Below are positions 27,463 to 37,045 of a DNA stretch of 64,000 nt, piece by piece. The DNA is from Chloroflexota bacterium. Its GTDB lineage: Bacteria; Chloroflexota; Dormibacteria; Dormibacterales; Dormibacteraceae. The stretch is from contig VBIW01000035.1 in assembly GCA_005880915.1 (NCBI GenBank), positions 353,728 to 417,727 of the forward strand, in the 5' to 3' direction. Position numbers and translations under genes: made by a program. The first letter of the stretch is position 1, and every line of letters starts with the position of its first letter. The notes under the pieces were generated by a model, which was not told the origin of the DNA, did no database searches, and saw only the letters and a list, made by a program, of their open reading frames with translations.

Positions 27463-28392
27463 CTACCCGTCCGTCTTGGTCTCGGCCGTCATCTCCCGCC
27501 GCCAGGGCGGGTCCGCGCCCTCTCGAGAGCAAGTGATTGCCGCGGCCTGGCAGGCGAAATGGAGAGCGGCCTTCAGGTCGCCCTCCTCGAGCGACAGGTC
27601 CGGCCGGATCGCCTGGTGGTCGTGGAGCCAGGCGAGAAACGCGGCACCGAACGCGTCACCGGCCCCGATGGTGTCGACGACCTCGACGCGCACCGCGTCG
27701 ACGGCGACTCGAAGTCCGCGATGGACCGCATAAGCTCCCTCGGCCCCGAGCGTCACAACGACCAGACGCGCGCCCTGGCCGATCAGGTGGTCCGCCGCGC
27801 GCTGATAGCTGAGGTCGGGATGCAGCCACGCGAGGTCGGCGTCGCTGGCTTTGACGATCGTGCTCATCGAGATCGCCTCGCGCAATCGCGCGCGGTACTC
27901 GTCGTCGGGGATGAGTCCGACGCGGATGTTTGGGTCGAGCATGACCAACCGCCCAGGCCCTTCCCGCCGCATCAGATCGAGCAGGGTGGAAGCCATCGGT
28001 TCGAGCACCATCCCGAGCGTGCCGAAGACGAGGGCGTCGACCTCGGGTCCGAGCCGTTCCGGGAGCATGTCGAGGGTCAGGTTGGGCGCGGACGTCCCCT
28101 GGACGAGGAACTGATATTCGGCGAGACCCTGGCTGTCCACGTCGGCGACCGCGATCGTCGTCCCTTCTGAGCCGATGCTCGCAAGCCCCAGGCTCGCCCC
28201 GTCTTGGCCTAGAAGGTCAGCGAGCTCTCGGCCGAACTTGTCATTCGAGAGGCGGCCGAGGAAAGCGGTGGGGACTCCGAGCCGGGCCAGCGCTCGCGCG
28301 GTGTTGAACGGACCGCCACCAGGCGCGGCGCGCTGGGTGCCGTCGCCATTGTGGATCATGTCGATCAACGCCTCGCCGCAGACGACGATCAC
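27463..28392 (-). CDS. PfkB-family carbohydrate kinase (fructokinase-like)
   Basis: GGGPFNTARALARLG near the N-terminus and DTIGAGDAFGAAFLA signature. Confidence 0.92.
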   Translation of the reverse strand: MIVVCGEALIDMIHNGDGTQRAAPGGGPFNTARALARLGVPTAFLGRLSNDKFGRELADLLGQDGASLGLASIGSEGTTIAVADVDSQGLAEYQFLVQGTSAPNLTLDMLPERLGPEVDALVFGTLGMVLEPMASTLLDLMRREGPGRLVMLDPNIRVGLIPDDEYRARLREAISMSTIVKASDADLAWLHPDLSYQRAADHLIGQGARLVVVTLGAEGAYAVHRGLRVAVDAVRVEVVDTIGAGDAFGAAFLAWLHDHQAIRPDLSLEEGDLKAALHFACQAAAITCSREGADPPWRREMTAETKTDG

Positions 28393-29465
28393 GGTCGGAT
28401 CTCGCCGGAGCCCCGGGTGATCATCCGCGTCAGCACCACGTGCTGCTCCGAGGCCGAACGATCGCCGTCGAGGCGCCGGAACAGCACGCCGGCTGCGGTG
28501 CGTCCGATCGCCGCTGGATCCTGAGCGATAACCGTGATTCCCGGTTCCAGGAGGTCGGCCAGCAGGATGTCGTCGAAACCGATCAGCGCCACCTTCCGGT
28601 GCAGGTCGAGGCGCCGGAGGGCGCGGAACGCCCCGATCGTGATCAGGTTCTGGCCGGTGAACAGCGCGGTCGGCGGCCTGGGTCCCGTGAGCAGCTCGGT
28701 CGCGGCAGCTTCCGCCTTTTCGATGCCTCGCAGGTCGAGGCGAACCAGCCGCTCATCGAGCTCGATGTTGTGCTCAGCCAGCTCGTCTACGTATCCCTGG
28801 TGACGGTCGGCGGAGGTCGCGATCGTCCGCAAATCGCCCAGGTATCCAATCCTGCGGTGGCCGTGCTCGATGAGGTGTCGAACGCCACGCCGCACGCCGG
28901 CGGCATTGTCGGTGAGGACGGTATCAGCATCGAGGAAGGCAGGCGGACGGTCGACGAAGATGATCGCCGTGCCGGCCCTTCGCTCGGTCAACAGGTAGCT
29001 GTGATCGTGGCTCGACGGCTGGATGATCAGTCCGTCGACGCGACGTGACGCGAACGCGGAAACCAGTCGCCGCTCCCGCTCTCCATCTTCATCCGAGCTC
29101 CCGGCCAGGACCAGCACGCCGCGCTTGACGGCCACGTCTTCGATCGATCGGTGGAGGGCCGAGGCGAACGGGTTCGCGACGTCTTCCAGGACGACCCCGA
29201 TCGTCGCGCTCCTGCCATCCGAGCGGCGAAGGCTGCTCGCCGTCATGTTGTGCTTGTAGTCGAGGCGCTCTGACGCGGCCAGCACACGCCGGGCAAGGGC
29301 GGGCGACACGCCAGCCTCTCCGTTCACGACGCGGGAAACGGTCTTGATGCTGACCTTGGCCAGCGCCGCGACGTCCCGCATGGTGGGTCGCGAGCGGTCG
29401 CCAGATTCGGCTGTCAACGTTGGCTCACGCGTAGTTCGATAGACGCGGTGAGGCGCACGCCACAA
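28389..29465 (-). CDS. LacI-family transcriptional regulator
   Basis: TMRDVAALAKVSIKTVSRVVNGEAGVSPALARRVL HTH. Confidence 0.95.
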   Translation of the reverse strand: MWRAPHRVYRTTREPTLTAESGDRSRPTMRDVAALAKVSIKTVSRVVNGEAGVSPALARRVLAASERLDYKHNMTASSLRRSDGRSATIGVVLEDVANPFASALHRSIEDVAVKRGVLVLAGSSDEDGERERRLVSAFASRRVDGLIIQPSSHDHSYLLTERRAGTAIIFVDRPPAFLDADTVLTDNAAGVRRGVRHLIEHGHRRIGYLGDLRTIATSADRHQGYVDELAEHNIELDERLVRLDLRGIEKAEAAATELLTGPRPPTALFTGQNLITIGAFRALRRLDLHRKVALIGFDDILLADLLEPGITVIAQDPAAIGRTAAGVLFRRLDGDRSASEQHVVLTRMITRGSGEIRP

Positions 29466-29474
29466 ATTCTCCAG

Positions 29475-29503
29475 TTGCAGTTTATACGGATCTGTGCTAT
29501 ATC
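29475..29503 (+). promoter_or_regulatory. Candidate sigma70-type promoter for the sugar ABC operon
   Basis: TTGCAG (29475-29480), 17-nt spacer, TATATC (29498-29503), directly before the paired operators. Confidence 0.5.
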
Positions 29504-29504
29504 A

Positions 29505-29532
29505 GACAACGTTGTCTTTTGACAACGTTGTC
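29505..29532. promoter_or_regulatory. Paired LacI-family operators
   Basis: Two identical 12-bp palindromes GACAACGTTGTC (29505-29516 and 29521-29532) separated by TTTT, between divergent LacI gene and ABC operon. Confidence 0.85.
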
Positions 29533-29583
29533 ACTCTGGTCTGCGTTGGTGGCTCTGGCCGAATAAAAAAGAGGTGACGCTGC

Positions 29584-30942
29584 ATGAGCGATAGGAATCT
29601 TCGATCCCGGAAGCGGCAATTTGCCATCCCTGTCCTCGGACTCCTGCTCGCTCTCGTCGGCGCAGCGTGCTCTGGCGCCGGCGGCGGAGGAGGGGGCGGT
29701 GGGACGACCACCATCACGCTTGGTTCCGTCGACAACCCCTCGATGACCGACCTCAAGAAGCTCGTTCCGGACTTCGAGAGCGCGCACTCGGGAATCAAGG
29801 TCAACATCGTGACCCTTCCCGAAGACCAGATCCGCCAGCAGGTGACGCAGGACGTCGCGACCCAGAGCGGAAAATTCGACCTGTTCACGATCGGCACCTA
29901 TGAGGTTCCACTCTGGGCGAAGCTGAGCTGGCTGCAGGACCTGGCGCCTTACATCGCGAAGGATTCGTCCTACGCACCAGACGACCTGATTCCTGGAATC
30001 AAGACAGCCCTCACGTACCAGAACGACCTGTACGCCGTGCCGTTCTACGGGGAATCCTCGATGCTCATGTATCGCAAGGACCTCCTGGCGGCCAAGGGCA
30101 TCACCATGCCAGATCATCCGACCTGGGCCCAGGTGGCGGCGGCCGCACAGGCAGTCAACAACCCGGGCTCGGGATTGAATGGAATCTGCTTGCGTGGCCT
30201 CCCTGGATGGGGCGAGCAGCTCGCACCGCTGGACACTGTCGTCAACACGTACGGGGGACGCTGGTTTGACCAGAGCTGGAACGCCCAGCTGAACTCACCC
30301 CAGTGGCACGACGCTCTTACCTTCTATGTGAACCTGCTCAAGTCGGCAGGCGAGCCGGGGGCCGGCAGCGCCGGATTCACCGAGTGCCTCAACGCGTACA
30401 ACAACGGCAAGGTCGCGATGTGGTACGACGCCACCGTGGCGGCGAGCTTCTTCACGGGAGACGCAGCCAAGAACTCGGGCTACGCTTACGCGCCCACCAA
30501 GGTCAAGGATTGGTCGGGCTGGCTGTGGGCGTGGACGCTGGCAATGGGCTCGGCGAGCAAGAAGAAGGATGCCGCGTGGACCTTCATGGACTGGGCCACC
30601 TCCAAGAATTACGCCAAGCTGGTCGGGAGCAAGCTGGGTTGGGCACGCGTGGCGCCGGGAACTCGCCAATCGACGTATTCGATACCCGAGTACCAGGCGG
30701 CCTCCCAGGGTTTCGCGCAGGTCACCCTTGAGTCGATAGCCCACGCTGATGTGGCACACCCGACGGTCGACCCGGTGCCTTACGTCGGCATCCAGTACGT
30801 CGACATCACCGAATTCCAACAGCTTGGCGACCAGGTTTCGCAGGAGTTTGCCAAAGTGATCGCCGGCAATGAAACAGTCGACGCCGCGCTCCAAAAAGCA
30901 CAGGCTCTCGCCCAAACCGCCGGCAAGAACTACCAACATTAG
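29584..30942 (+). CDS. Sugar/polyol ABC transporter substrate-binding protein (family 1)
   Basis: Lipobox VGAACSG; TYEVPLWAKLSWLQDL and YAVPFYGESSMLMYRKDLLAAKGI patterns. Confidence 0.92.
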   Translation: MSDRNLRSRKRQFAIPVLGLLLALVGAACSGAGGGGGGGGTTTITLGSVDNPSMTDLKKLVPDFESAHSGIKVNIVTLPEDQIRQQVTQDVATQSGKFDLFTIGTYEVPLWAKLSWLQDLAPYIAKDSSYAPDDLIPGIKTALTYQNDLYAVPFYGESSMLMYRKDLLAAKGITMPDHPTWAQVAAAAQAVNNPGSGLNGICLRGLPGWGEQLAPLDTVVNTYGGRWFDQSWNAQLNSPQWHDALTFYVNLLKSAGEPGAGSAGFTECLNAYNNGKVAMWYDATVAASFFTGDAAKNSGYAYAPTKVKDWSGWLWAWTLAMGSASKKKDAAWTFMDWATSKNYAKLVGSKLGWARVAPGTRQSTYSIPEYQAASQGFAQVTLESIAHADVAHPTVDPVPYVGIQYVDITEFQQLGDQVSQEFAKVIAGNETVDAALQKAQALAQTAGKNYQH

Positions 30943-30971
30943 GATTTGATCTCGACAAGAGATCGCGACAA

Positions 30972-31922
30972 GTGAAAACGGGCAGCTCGATCCTCCGTTC
31001 GGTCGCAGGGATTGGAGGCGTGCGGGGTTCCGCCGCCTCCATTTCCGGGCGGGAAGCCTGGGCCCGGCGCCTGCCGCTGCTGCCCGCCTTCATCTACGTC
31101 TTTCTCGTGACGCAGATCCCGTTCGTGTTGACGATCTACTACAGCTTTTTCTCGTGGAATCTGCTCAAGCCGGGAAGCTTTCGGTTCTCCGGGCTTGACA
31201 ACTACGCCGGGCTCATCACGGACGAGAGCACCCGGATCGCGGTCTGGAACACGGTCCTCCTGACCACTTCGGTGATCGCCATCTCGGTCATCCTCGGCAC
31301 GGGCGTGGCGATGCTGCTGAACTCAGAGGTGTTCGGCAAGGGCCTGATGCGGACCTTGATGATCGCGCCCTTCCTCATCATGCCGACGGCAGGTGCGCTG
31401 ATCTGGAAGCACACGCTGCTGAATCCGCTCTATGGCCTGCTCCCCTGGCTGTTGACGCCCTTTGGGCTCAATCGGATCGACTTTGTGGGCCAGGCTCCGA
31501 TGGTGACGGTCGTGACCGTGGAGGTCTGGCGGTGGACGCCGTTCATGATGCTCATCATCCTGGCCGGCCTGCAGTCGCAGAACCCCGAAGTTCTCGAGGC
31601 CGCCCGGGTTGACGGCGCCAATGGCTTCCAGGCCTTTCGCCATATCACCCTGCCCCTGGTCCGACCCTTCATCGAGCTGGGTGCGCTGTTGGGGTCGCTG
31701 TTCGTCGTGCAGACCTTCGACTCGATCTATGTGCTGACCGCCGGAGGTCCTGGCGAGGACACGACCAACATTCCGTACCGGCTCTACATCGTTGCGTTTC
31801 AGGGCTTCAGCATCGGACAGGCGTCCGCAATCGGCGTTGTCGCAGTGATCGTCACGATCATCGTCGCCACCTTTGCGCTGCGTACTCTGTTCACGATCTT
31901 CCAGGTGGAGGCTCGACGGTGA
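30972..31922 (+). CDS. Sugar/polyol ABC transporter permease (MalF-like)
   Basis: EAA motif EAARVDGANGFQAFRHITLPLVRP. Confidence 0.93.
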   Translation: MKTGSSILRSVAGIGGVRGSAASISGREAWARRLPLLPAFIYVFLVTQIPFVLTIYYSFFSWNLLKPGSFRFSGLDNYAGLITDESTRIAVWNTVLLTTSVIAISVILGTGVAMLLNSEVFGKGLMRTLMIAPFLIMPTAGALIWKHTLLNPLYGLLPWLLTPFGLNRIDFVGQAPMVTVVTVEVWRWTPFMMLIILAGLQSQNPEVLEAARVDGANGFQAFRHITLPLVRPFIELGALLGSLFVVQTFDSIYVLTAGGPGEDTTNIPYRLYIVAFQGFSIGQASAIGVVAVIVTIIVATFALRTLFTIFQVEARR

Positions 31923-32743
31923 GGGCCTCGATGCCGATCCGGTCGCGGCTGCTCTGGTCGGTGGTCGGCTGGCTCGTGGTTTTCATCTTTTTCTTCCCCG
32001 TCCTTTGGATGTGGTTGGAATCTCTGAAGACTGAGCCGCAGGCCGCCAGCTCACCGCCGACGCTCTTTTTCATCCCCACGCTGTCGACATTTCAAGAGGT
32101 GCTCTCGGGCGACTTTCCGCCGTTCTTCATCAACTCGGCGATCGCAAGCCTCGTCTCGACCCTCCTGGTGCTCGTCCTTGGTTTGCCCGCCGCGTACGCG
32201 CTTGCGATCAGGCCTATCAAACGGACGCAAGACATCCTGTTCTTCTTCATCTCGACGCGCTTCTTGCCGTTTGCCGCCAGCCTCGTCCCCCTCTACCTGC
32301 TGGCTCGCGACCTGCAGCTGCTGGACAACATCCTCGCCCTCATCCTCATCTACACCACGATCAACCTCCCGCTGGGGGTCTGGCTGCTCCGCTCGTTCCT
32401 CCTCGAGATCCCGAACGACCTCTTTGAGGCGGCCCGCGTCGATGGCGCAGGCTTTCGTCACGAGATCTTCCGGATCGTCGTACCCCTGATCAGCCCCGGC
32501 CTCGCGGCGACGTCGCTGATCTGCCTGATCTTCAGCTGGAACGAGTTCTTCTACGCCGTCAACTTCACCTCTTCGGTTGCCGCCACGACACCGATCTTCC
32601 TGGTCGGCTTCATCAGCGGCCGCGGCTTGTTCTACGCGAAGCTCGCCGCCGCGGCGACGGTGTCCAGCCTGCCGGTCTTGCTGGCCGGATGGATCGCGCA
32701 AAAGCAGCTCATCCGCGGCCTGACAATGGGGGCTGTCAAGTGA
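31919..32743 (+). CDS. Carbohydrate ABC transporter permease (MalG-like)
   Basis: EAARVDGAGFRHEIFRIVVPLISPG EAA loop. Confidence 0.93.
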   Translation: MRASMPIRSRLLWSVVGWLVVFIFFFPVLWMWLESLKTEPQAASSPPTLFFIPTLSTFQEVLSGDFPPFFINSAIASLVSTLLVLVLGLPAAYALAIRPIKRTQDILFFFISTRFLPFAASLVPLYLLARDLQLLDNILALILIYTTINLPLGVWLLRSFLLEIPNDLFEAARVDGAGFRHEIFRIVVPLISPGLAATSLICLIFSWNEFFYAVNFTSSVAATTPIFLVGFISGRGLFYAKLAAAATVSSLPVLLAGWIAQKQLIRGLTMGAVK

Positions 32744-33741
32744 AAGCGGTCGTGATCGAGGAACCGAACCAGCTCAAGATCGAGCAGGTCGTCGATCCGA
32801 CGCCAGAGGCCGGCGAGGCGGTCATCCGGGTCGAAGCCTGCGGGATCTGCGGGACCGACATCCACGTCCTCCGCGGCGAGTTTGCCCCTACCCGTTACCC
32901 GATCATTCCCGGCCACGAGTTCTGCGGCGAGGTGGTCGCGGTCGGCTCGGGCGTCGACCACGTCGTTGTCGGTGATTTCGTGGCGGTCGACCCATCGCTG
33001 TTTTGCGGCCACTGCCGGCAGTGCCGGGCGGGCCGGTTCAACCTGTGTGAGAACTGGAACGCCATCGGCGTCGGTTCGGCGAATGGGGCATCGGCAGAGT
33101 TCGTCTCTGTTCCGTCAGCCAACGCGTTCCGTCTGCCGGCCGACCTCCCTCGGCACTGGGGAGCGCTGGTAGAACCCCTGTCTTGTGCGGTGCATGGGCT
33201 CGACCAGGTGGACGTCAAGGTGGCGGGGGACTGGCTCGTCTACGGTGCTGGCACCATGGGCCTGCTGCTCGCCCAGCTCATCAAGGACGCTGGTGCGACC
33301 GGGCTCGACATGGTGGAGAAAAACCCTGGACGCCACGCTCTCGCCAAGAAGCTGGCCGCCGACAGGATCGCGGTCTCAGCCGACGACCTCGACCGGCCCC
33401 AGGGCTGGGACGTGGTGATCGACGCGACGGGGGTCGTCCCGGCGATCGAAGACGGGTTGCGCAGGGTGGCGCGCGGCGGCACGTTTCTGATGTTCGGCGT
33501 GGCGAACACGGACGCGATCGCGCGTTTCTCGCCCTTTCGCGTCTACAACGACGAGATCAAGATCATCGGCTCGATGGCCGTCCTGCACAGCTTCGAGCGC
33601 GCGCTCTCGTTGCTTGCCAAAGGGGTGATCGATTGCGAGGCGATGATCACCAACCGATTCCGGCTCGATGAATACTCGACCGCGATCGACACCTTCCTGT
33701 CCGGGACCGGTCTGAAGGTTCAGGTCGCTCCCGGCGCCTGA
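32740..33741 (+). CDS. Zinc-dependent medium-chain dehydrogenase (sorbitol/polyol dehydrogenase-like)
   Basis: CGICGTDIHVLRGEFAPTRYPIIPGHEFCGEVVAVG and CGHCRQCRAGRFNLC motifs; GTG start overlaps upstream stop. Confidence 0.92.
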   Translation: MKAVVIEEPNQLKIEQVVDPTPEAGEAVIRVEACGICGTDIHVLRGEFAPTRYPIIPGHEFCGEVVAVGSGVDHVVVGDFVAVDPSLFCGHCRQCRAGRFNLCENWNAIGVGSANGASAEFVSVPSANAFRLPADLPRHWGALVEPLSCAVHGLDQVDVKVAGDWLVYGAGTMGLLLAQLIKDAGATGLDMVEKNPGRHALAKKLAADRIAVSADDLDRPQGWDVVIDATGVVPAIEDGLRRVARGGTFLMFGVANTDAIARFSPFRVYNDEIKIIGSMAVLHSFERALSLLAKGVIDCEAMITNRFRLDEYSTAIDTFLSGTGLKVQVAPGA

Positions 33742-33880
33742 AGACTAGACCGCCCAGACGCGGGTTGGATTTGGCGCGTCTTGCGCAGAAGAATCATTGC
33801 GGGCGCTTCCCAACGATCGTTTTGCGCAAGACGTACATTTCATGCCGCGGGCGCTTGGCGGACGCGCCGATGACAATGCG

Positions 33881-35068
33881 GTGACGAGAAAGAACAGAGT
33901 CGCGATTCTCACCCGCGAGTACCCGCCCGAGGTTTACGGGGGCGCGGGCACACACGTCGAGTACCTCGCGCGAGAGCTTCGCCACCTGGCGGAGGTCACG
34001 GTTCACTGCTGGGGAGCTCCGCGGACTGAGCCCGGCGTGACGAGCCATGAGGCGTGGCCCGTGCTGTCGGAACCAAAACCGGAGTCGGCCGCCCTGCAGG
34101 CGATGTCGATCAACCTGGCGATGGCCGCAGGGGTCAAGGGCGTCGACCTGATCCACAGCCACACGTGGTACGCCAACCTCGGCGGTCACCTGGCCAAGCT
34201 CACGTGGTCCGTCCCCCACGTGATGACGATTCACAGCCTCGAACCGCTCAGGCCATGGAAGGCTGAGCAGCTCGGTGGCGGCTACGCCCTTTCGATGTTC
34301 TGCGAGCGGACGGCCATCGAGGCAGCCGACGCAGTGATCGCCGTCTCACGTGGCGTGCGCAAGGACGTCATCGAATGCTATCCGGCGGTCGACCCCCACC
34401 GCATTCATGTGATCCACAACGGAATCGACTCCGAAATCTACAGGCCGCAACCCTCGACCGAAACGCTGGTCCGGTTCGGCATCGACCCGAGCGCGCCCTA
34501 CGCGTTTTTCAACGGCCGGATCACGAAGCAGAAAGGGCTGCCCCTGCTCCTGGCGGCGGCCCTCGAGCTCGATCCGAGGCACCAGCTCGTGCTCGTGGCC
34601 AGCAACCCTGACACGCCTGAGATTGCTGAAGAGGTGTCGGAGCTTGCGGTTCAGGTTCGTGCCAAGCGCGGCAACCTTGTCTGGATCGACCATTTCATCT
34701 CGCGCGAGGATCTGATCCACCTCCACTCCAACGCCACTGTCTTCGTCTGCCCATCGATCTATGAGCCGTTCGGCCTTGTGATCCTCGAGGCGATGGCGTG
34801 CGAGACGGCCGTGGTCGCCTCTCGCGTGGGCGGGATTCCGGAGATCGTGGTCGAGGGGGAAACCGGCTTCTTGGTGGACTACGCGCCGGGCGCCCCGGAG
34901 GCGTTCAGCACCGCGCTGGCCGCCAGGATCGGTCAGCTCCTTGGCGACAGCGCGCTCGCCGCCAGGATGGGAGGTGCCGGCCGGCGGCGAGTCATCGAGC
35001 AATTCGCGTGGCAGGCAATCGCCTCACGCACGGTCGAGCTCTACGACTCGCTTCTTTCCCGCCCCTGA
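33881..35068 (+). CDS. glgA: Glycogen synthase / GT4-5-like glycosyltransferase
   Basis: REYPPEVYGGAGTHVEYLARELR, NGRITKQKGLPLLL, CPSIYEPFGLVILEAMACETAVVASRVGGIPE; start uncertain (33797, 33843 or 33881). Confidence 0.85.
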   Translation: MTRKNRVAILTREYPPEVYGGAGTHVEYLARELRHLAEVTVHCWGAPRTEPGVTSHEAWPVLSEPKPESAALQAMSINLAMAAGVKGVDLIHSHTWYANLGGHLAKLTWSVPHVMTIHSLEPLRPWKAEQLGGGYALSMFCERTAIEAADAVIAVSRGVRKDVIECYPAVDPHRIHVIHNGIDSEIYRPQPSTETLVRFGIDPSAPYAFFNGRITKQKGLPLLLAAALELDPRHQLVLVASNPDTPEIAEEVSELAVQVRAKRGNLVWIDHFISREDLIHLHSNATVFVCPSIYEPFGLVILEAMACETAVVASRVGGIPEIVVEGETGFLVDYAPGAPEAFSTALAARIGQLLGDSALAARMGGAGRRRVIEQFAWQAIASRTVELYDSLLSRP

Positions 35069-35358
35069 CTGAGTGTGTCGATCACGACCTCCCAGCGTTC
35101 GACGCGGACCGGGCGGAGCATCCCGTTGGCGGCCCAGGGATCCTCTCCCATGCGGTGCCGGATGTCCTCCTCTGAGTCGGCCTCGACTATCCATAGCGTT
35201 TCGCGGTCGCCCTCGAGTGGACCGGCCATCAGGAGGAATCCCTCGTCGGCGATGCCATCCATGTAGCTCGCGTGCTCTTCCCAACCATCTTGCCGGCGCA
35301 TGTCGCGCGACCAATCCCACGGGCCGCCACGCTCGACGCGGACCACATAACGCGCCAC
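35041..35358 (-). CDS. YciI family protein
   Basis: GIADEGFLLMAGPLEGDRETLWIVEADSEEDIRHRMGEDPWAANGML. Confidence 0.8.
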   Translation of the reverse strand: MARYVVRVERGGPWDWSRDMRRQDGWEEHASYMDGIADEGFLLMAGPLEGDRETLWIVEADSEEDIRHRMGEDPWAANGMLRPVRVERWEVVIDTLSQGRERSES

Positions 35359-35359
35359 G

Positions 35360-37045
35360 TCAGTCGACGCGGAGCGGCACGAGCTCGAATCGGTTGACGT
35401 CGACGAGCCCGCGGTCGGTGATCTTCAGGTCCGGAATCACCGAGAGGGCCAGGAAGCTGAGGCACATGAACGGAGCCTCCCACGTCACGCCGTTGTGGCG
35501 CAGCACCTTTTCCATCCCGGCGAGCTCCTCGTGGACCGCCGCCAGAGGAGCGTCGCTCATGAGGCCGGCCACCGGCAGGGCCACCTCGCCTCTTACCTCG
35601 CCACCCTCGACCACTACGACGCCGCCTCCGATCTGAGCCAGGCGCCGGACGCAGGCCAGCATGTCTGCGTCGTCGACGCCCATCACCACGACGTTGTGAG
35701 CGTCATGGGCGACAGTCGAGGCGAAGGCGCCCTTCTTCAGTCCAACGTTGGTGACGAAACCGACCCCGATCCTGCCTGTCGCGTGGTGGCGCTCGACGAC
35801 TGCGATCTTGACGAGGTCTCGGGACGAGTCGGCGACGAGCAGCCCGTCGTTCGCCGCCGGCTCCATGACCTCGTTGCCGGTCACGAGCTGGCCGGGGATC
35901 ACTCGCATGACGCGGATGTGGCGCGCGGGACCGCGCACTGCAAAGCAGCCGTCGGCCAGTGGGCCGACGTTCACTGTCTGGCGGACCCATTCCGGGATCT
36001 CGATCGACCGGTGCACTGGCTCCGCGCCGCGCTTCAAAACCATCTTCGGCCTGAATGTGCGCAGGTCGTCCAGCACCACGATGTCGGCCTGGAAGCCGGG
36101 CGCGATCGCACCAAGGTGGGCGAGGCCGTGGTACTCAGCCGGGTGCAGCGTTGCCATCACTAGCGCGTCCTCGGCGCTGACGCCGTGCTCGACGGCCACC
36201 CGGAGCATCTGGTCGATGTGGCCTTCCTCGACGAGGAACACCGGCTCGCGATCGTCTGTGCAGAACATGCAGCGCTCGGGTCCGCGCTCGAGCACTAGCG
36301 GCAGCAGGTCGACCAGGTTGCGAGCTGCCGAGCCCTCACGCAGCATGATCCACATCCCGAGCCGCCGTTTCTCGAGCGCCTCCTCGTAGGTCGAGCACTC
36401 GTGGTCCGATCCGATCCCCGCCGCGATGTAAGCGTTCAACGCGCGTCCGCGCACGCCAGGCGCATGGCCGTCGACGTGCGATGTGAGCGTGGTTGTCAGC
36501 TTGCCGAGCTCTGACGGCAGGCCGGCGATCACACCGGGGAAGTTCATCATCTCGGCGACCCCGATGGTGCGGTGGCGGCGCAGCAGGCCGGCCAGGTCGC
36601 CGGGGCTGAACGGCCGGCGCGGCGACTCCAGAGGCGAGGCGGGTACGGTCGAAGGCGCCATCACGAAAACGTCAAGCGGCACCTCCTCGCACGCGTCGAG
36701 CAGCCAGTGCACGCCGTCGGTCCCAAGCACGTTCGCGATCTCGTGCGGATCGGCCACCACGGCGGTGGTGCCATGCGGCAGAACAGCACGCGAGAACTGA
36801 TCGATCATCAGCTTGGAAGACTCGATGTGCACGTGCGCGTCGATGAATCCCGGCACAAGGTATGAACCGCTTACGTTGAGCTGCTCGCGTCCTTTGTACG
36901 TACCGAGGCCGGCCACGAACCCCTCGACGATCGCGACGTCTGTCTCGAGCCATTCTTTCGTGAAAACCGAGAACACCTTTCCGCCGGTGAGCACCAGGTC
37001 AGCGGGCTCATCGCCTCGAGCGACCGCCAGCCGGCGGGAGCTCAC
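35360..37045 (-). CDS. ade: Adenine deaminase
   Basis: YLVPGFIDAHVHIESSKL, FCTDDREP, ATLHPAEYHGL and VMGVDDADM motifs. Confidence 0.93.
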   Translation of the reverse strand: MSSRRLAVARGDEPADLVLTGGKVFSVFTKEWLETDVAIVEGFVAGLGTYKGREQLNVSGSYLVPGFIDAHVHIESSKLMIDQFSRAVLPHGTTAVVADPHEIANVLGTDGVHWLLDACEEVPLDVFVMAPSTVPASPLESPRRPFSPGDLAGLLRRHRTIGVAEMMNFPGVIAGLPSELGKLTTTLTSHVDGHAPGVRGRALNAYIAAGIGSDHECSTYEEALEKRRLGMWIMLREGSAARNLVDLLPLVLERGPERCMFCTDDREPVFLVEEGHIDQMLRVAVEHGVSAEDALVMATLHPAEYHGLAHLGAIAPGFQADIVVLDDLRTFRPKMVLKRGAEPVHRSIEIPEWVRQTVNVGPLADGCFAVRGPARHIRVMRVIPGQLVTGNEVMEPAANDGLLVADSSRDLVKIAVVERHHATGRIGVGFVTNVGLKKGAFASTVAHDAHNVVVMGVDDADMLACVRRLAQIGGGVVVVEGGEVRGEVALPVAGLMSDAPLAAVHEELAGMEKVLRHNGVTWEAPFMCLSFLALSVIPDLKITDRGLVDVNRFELVPLRVD

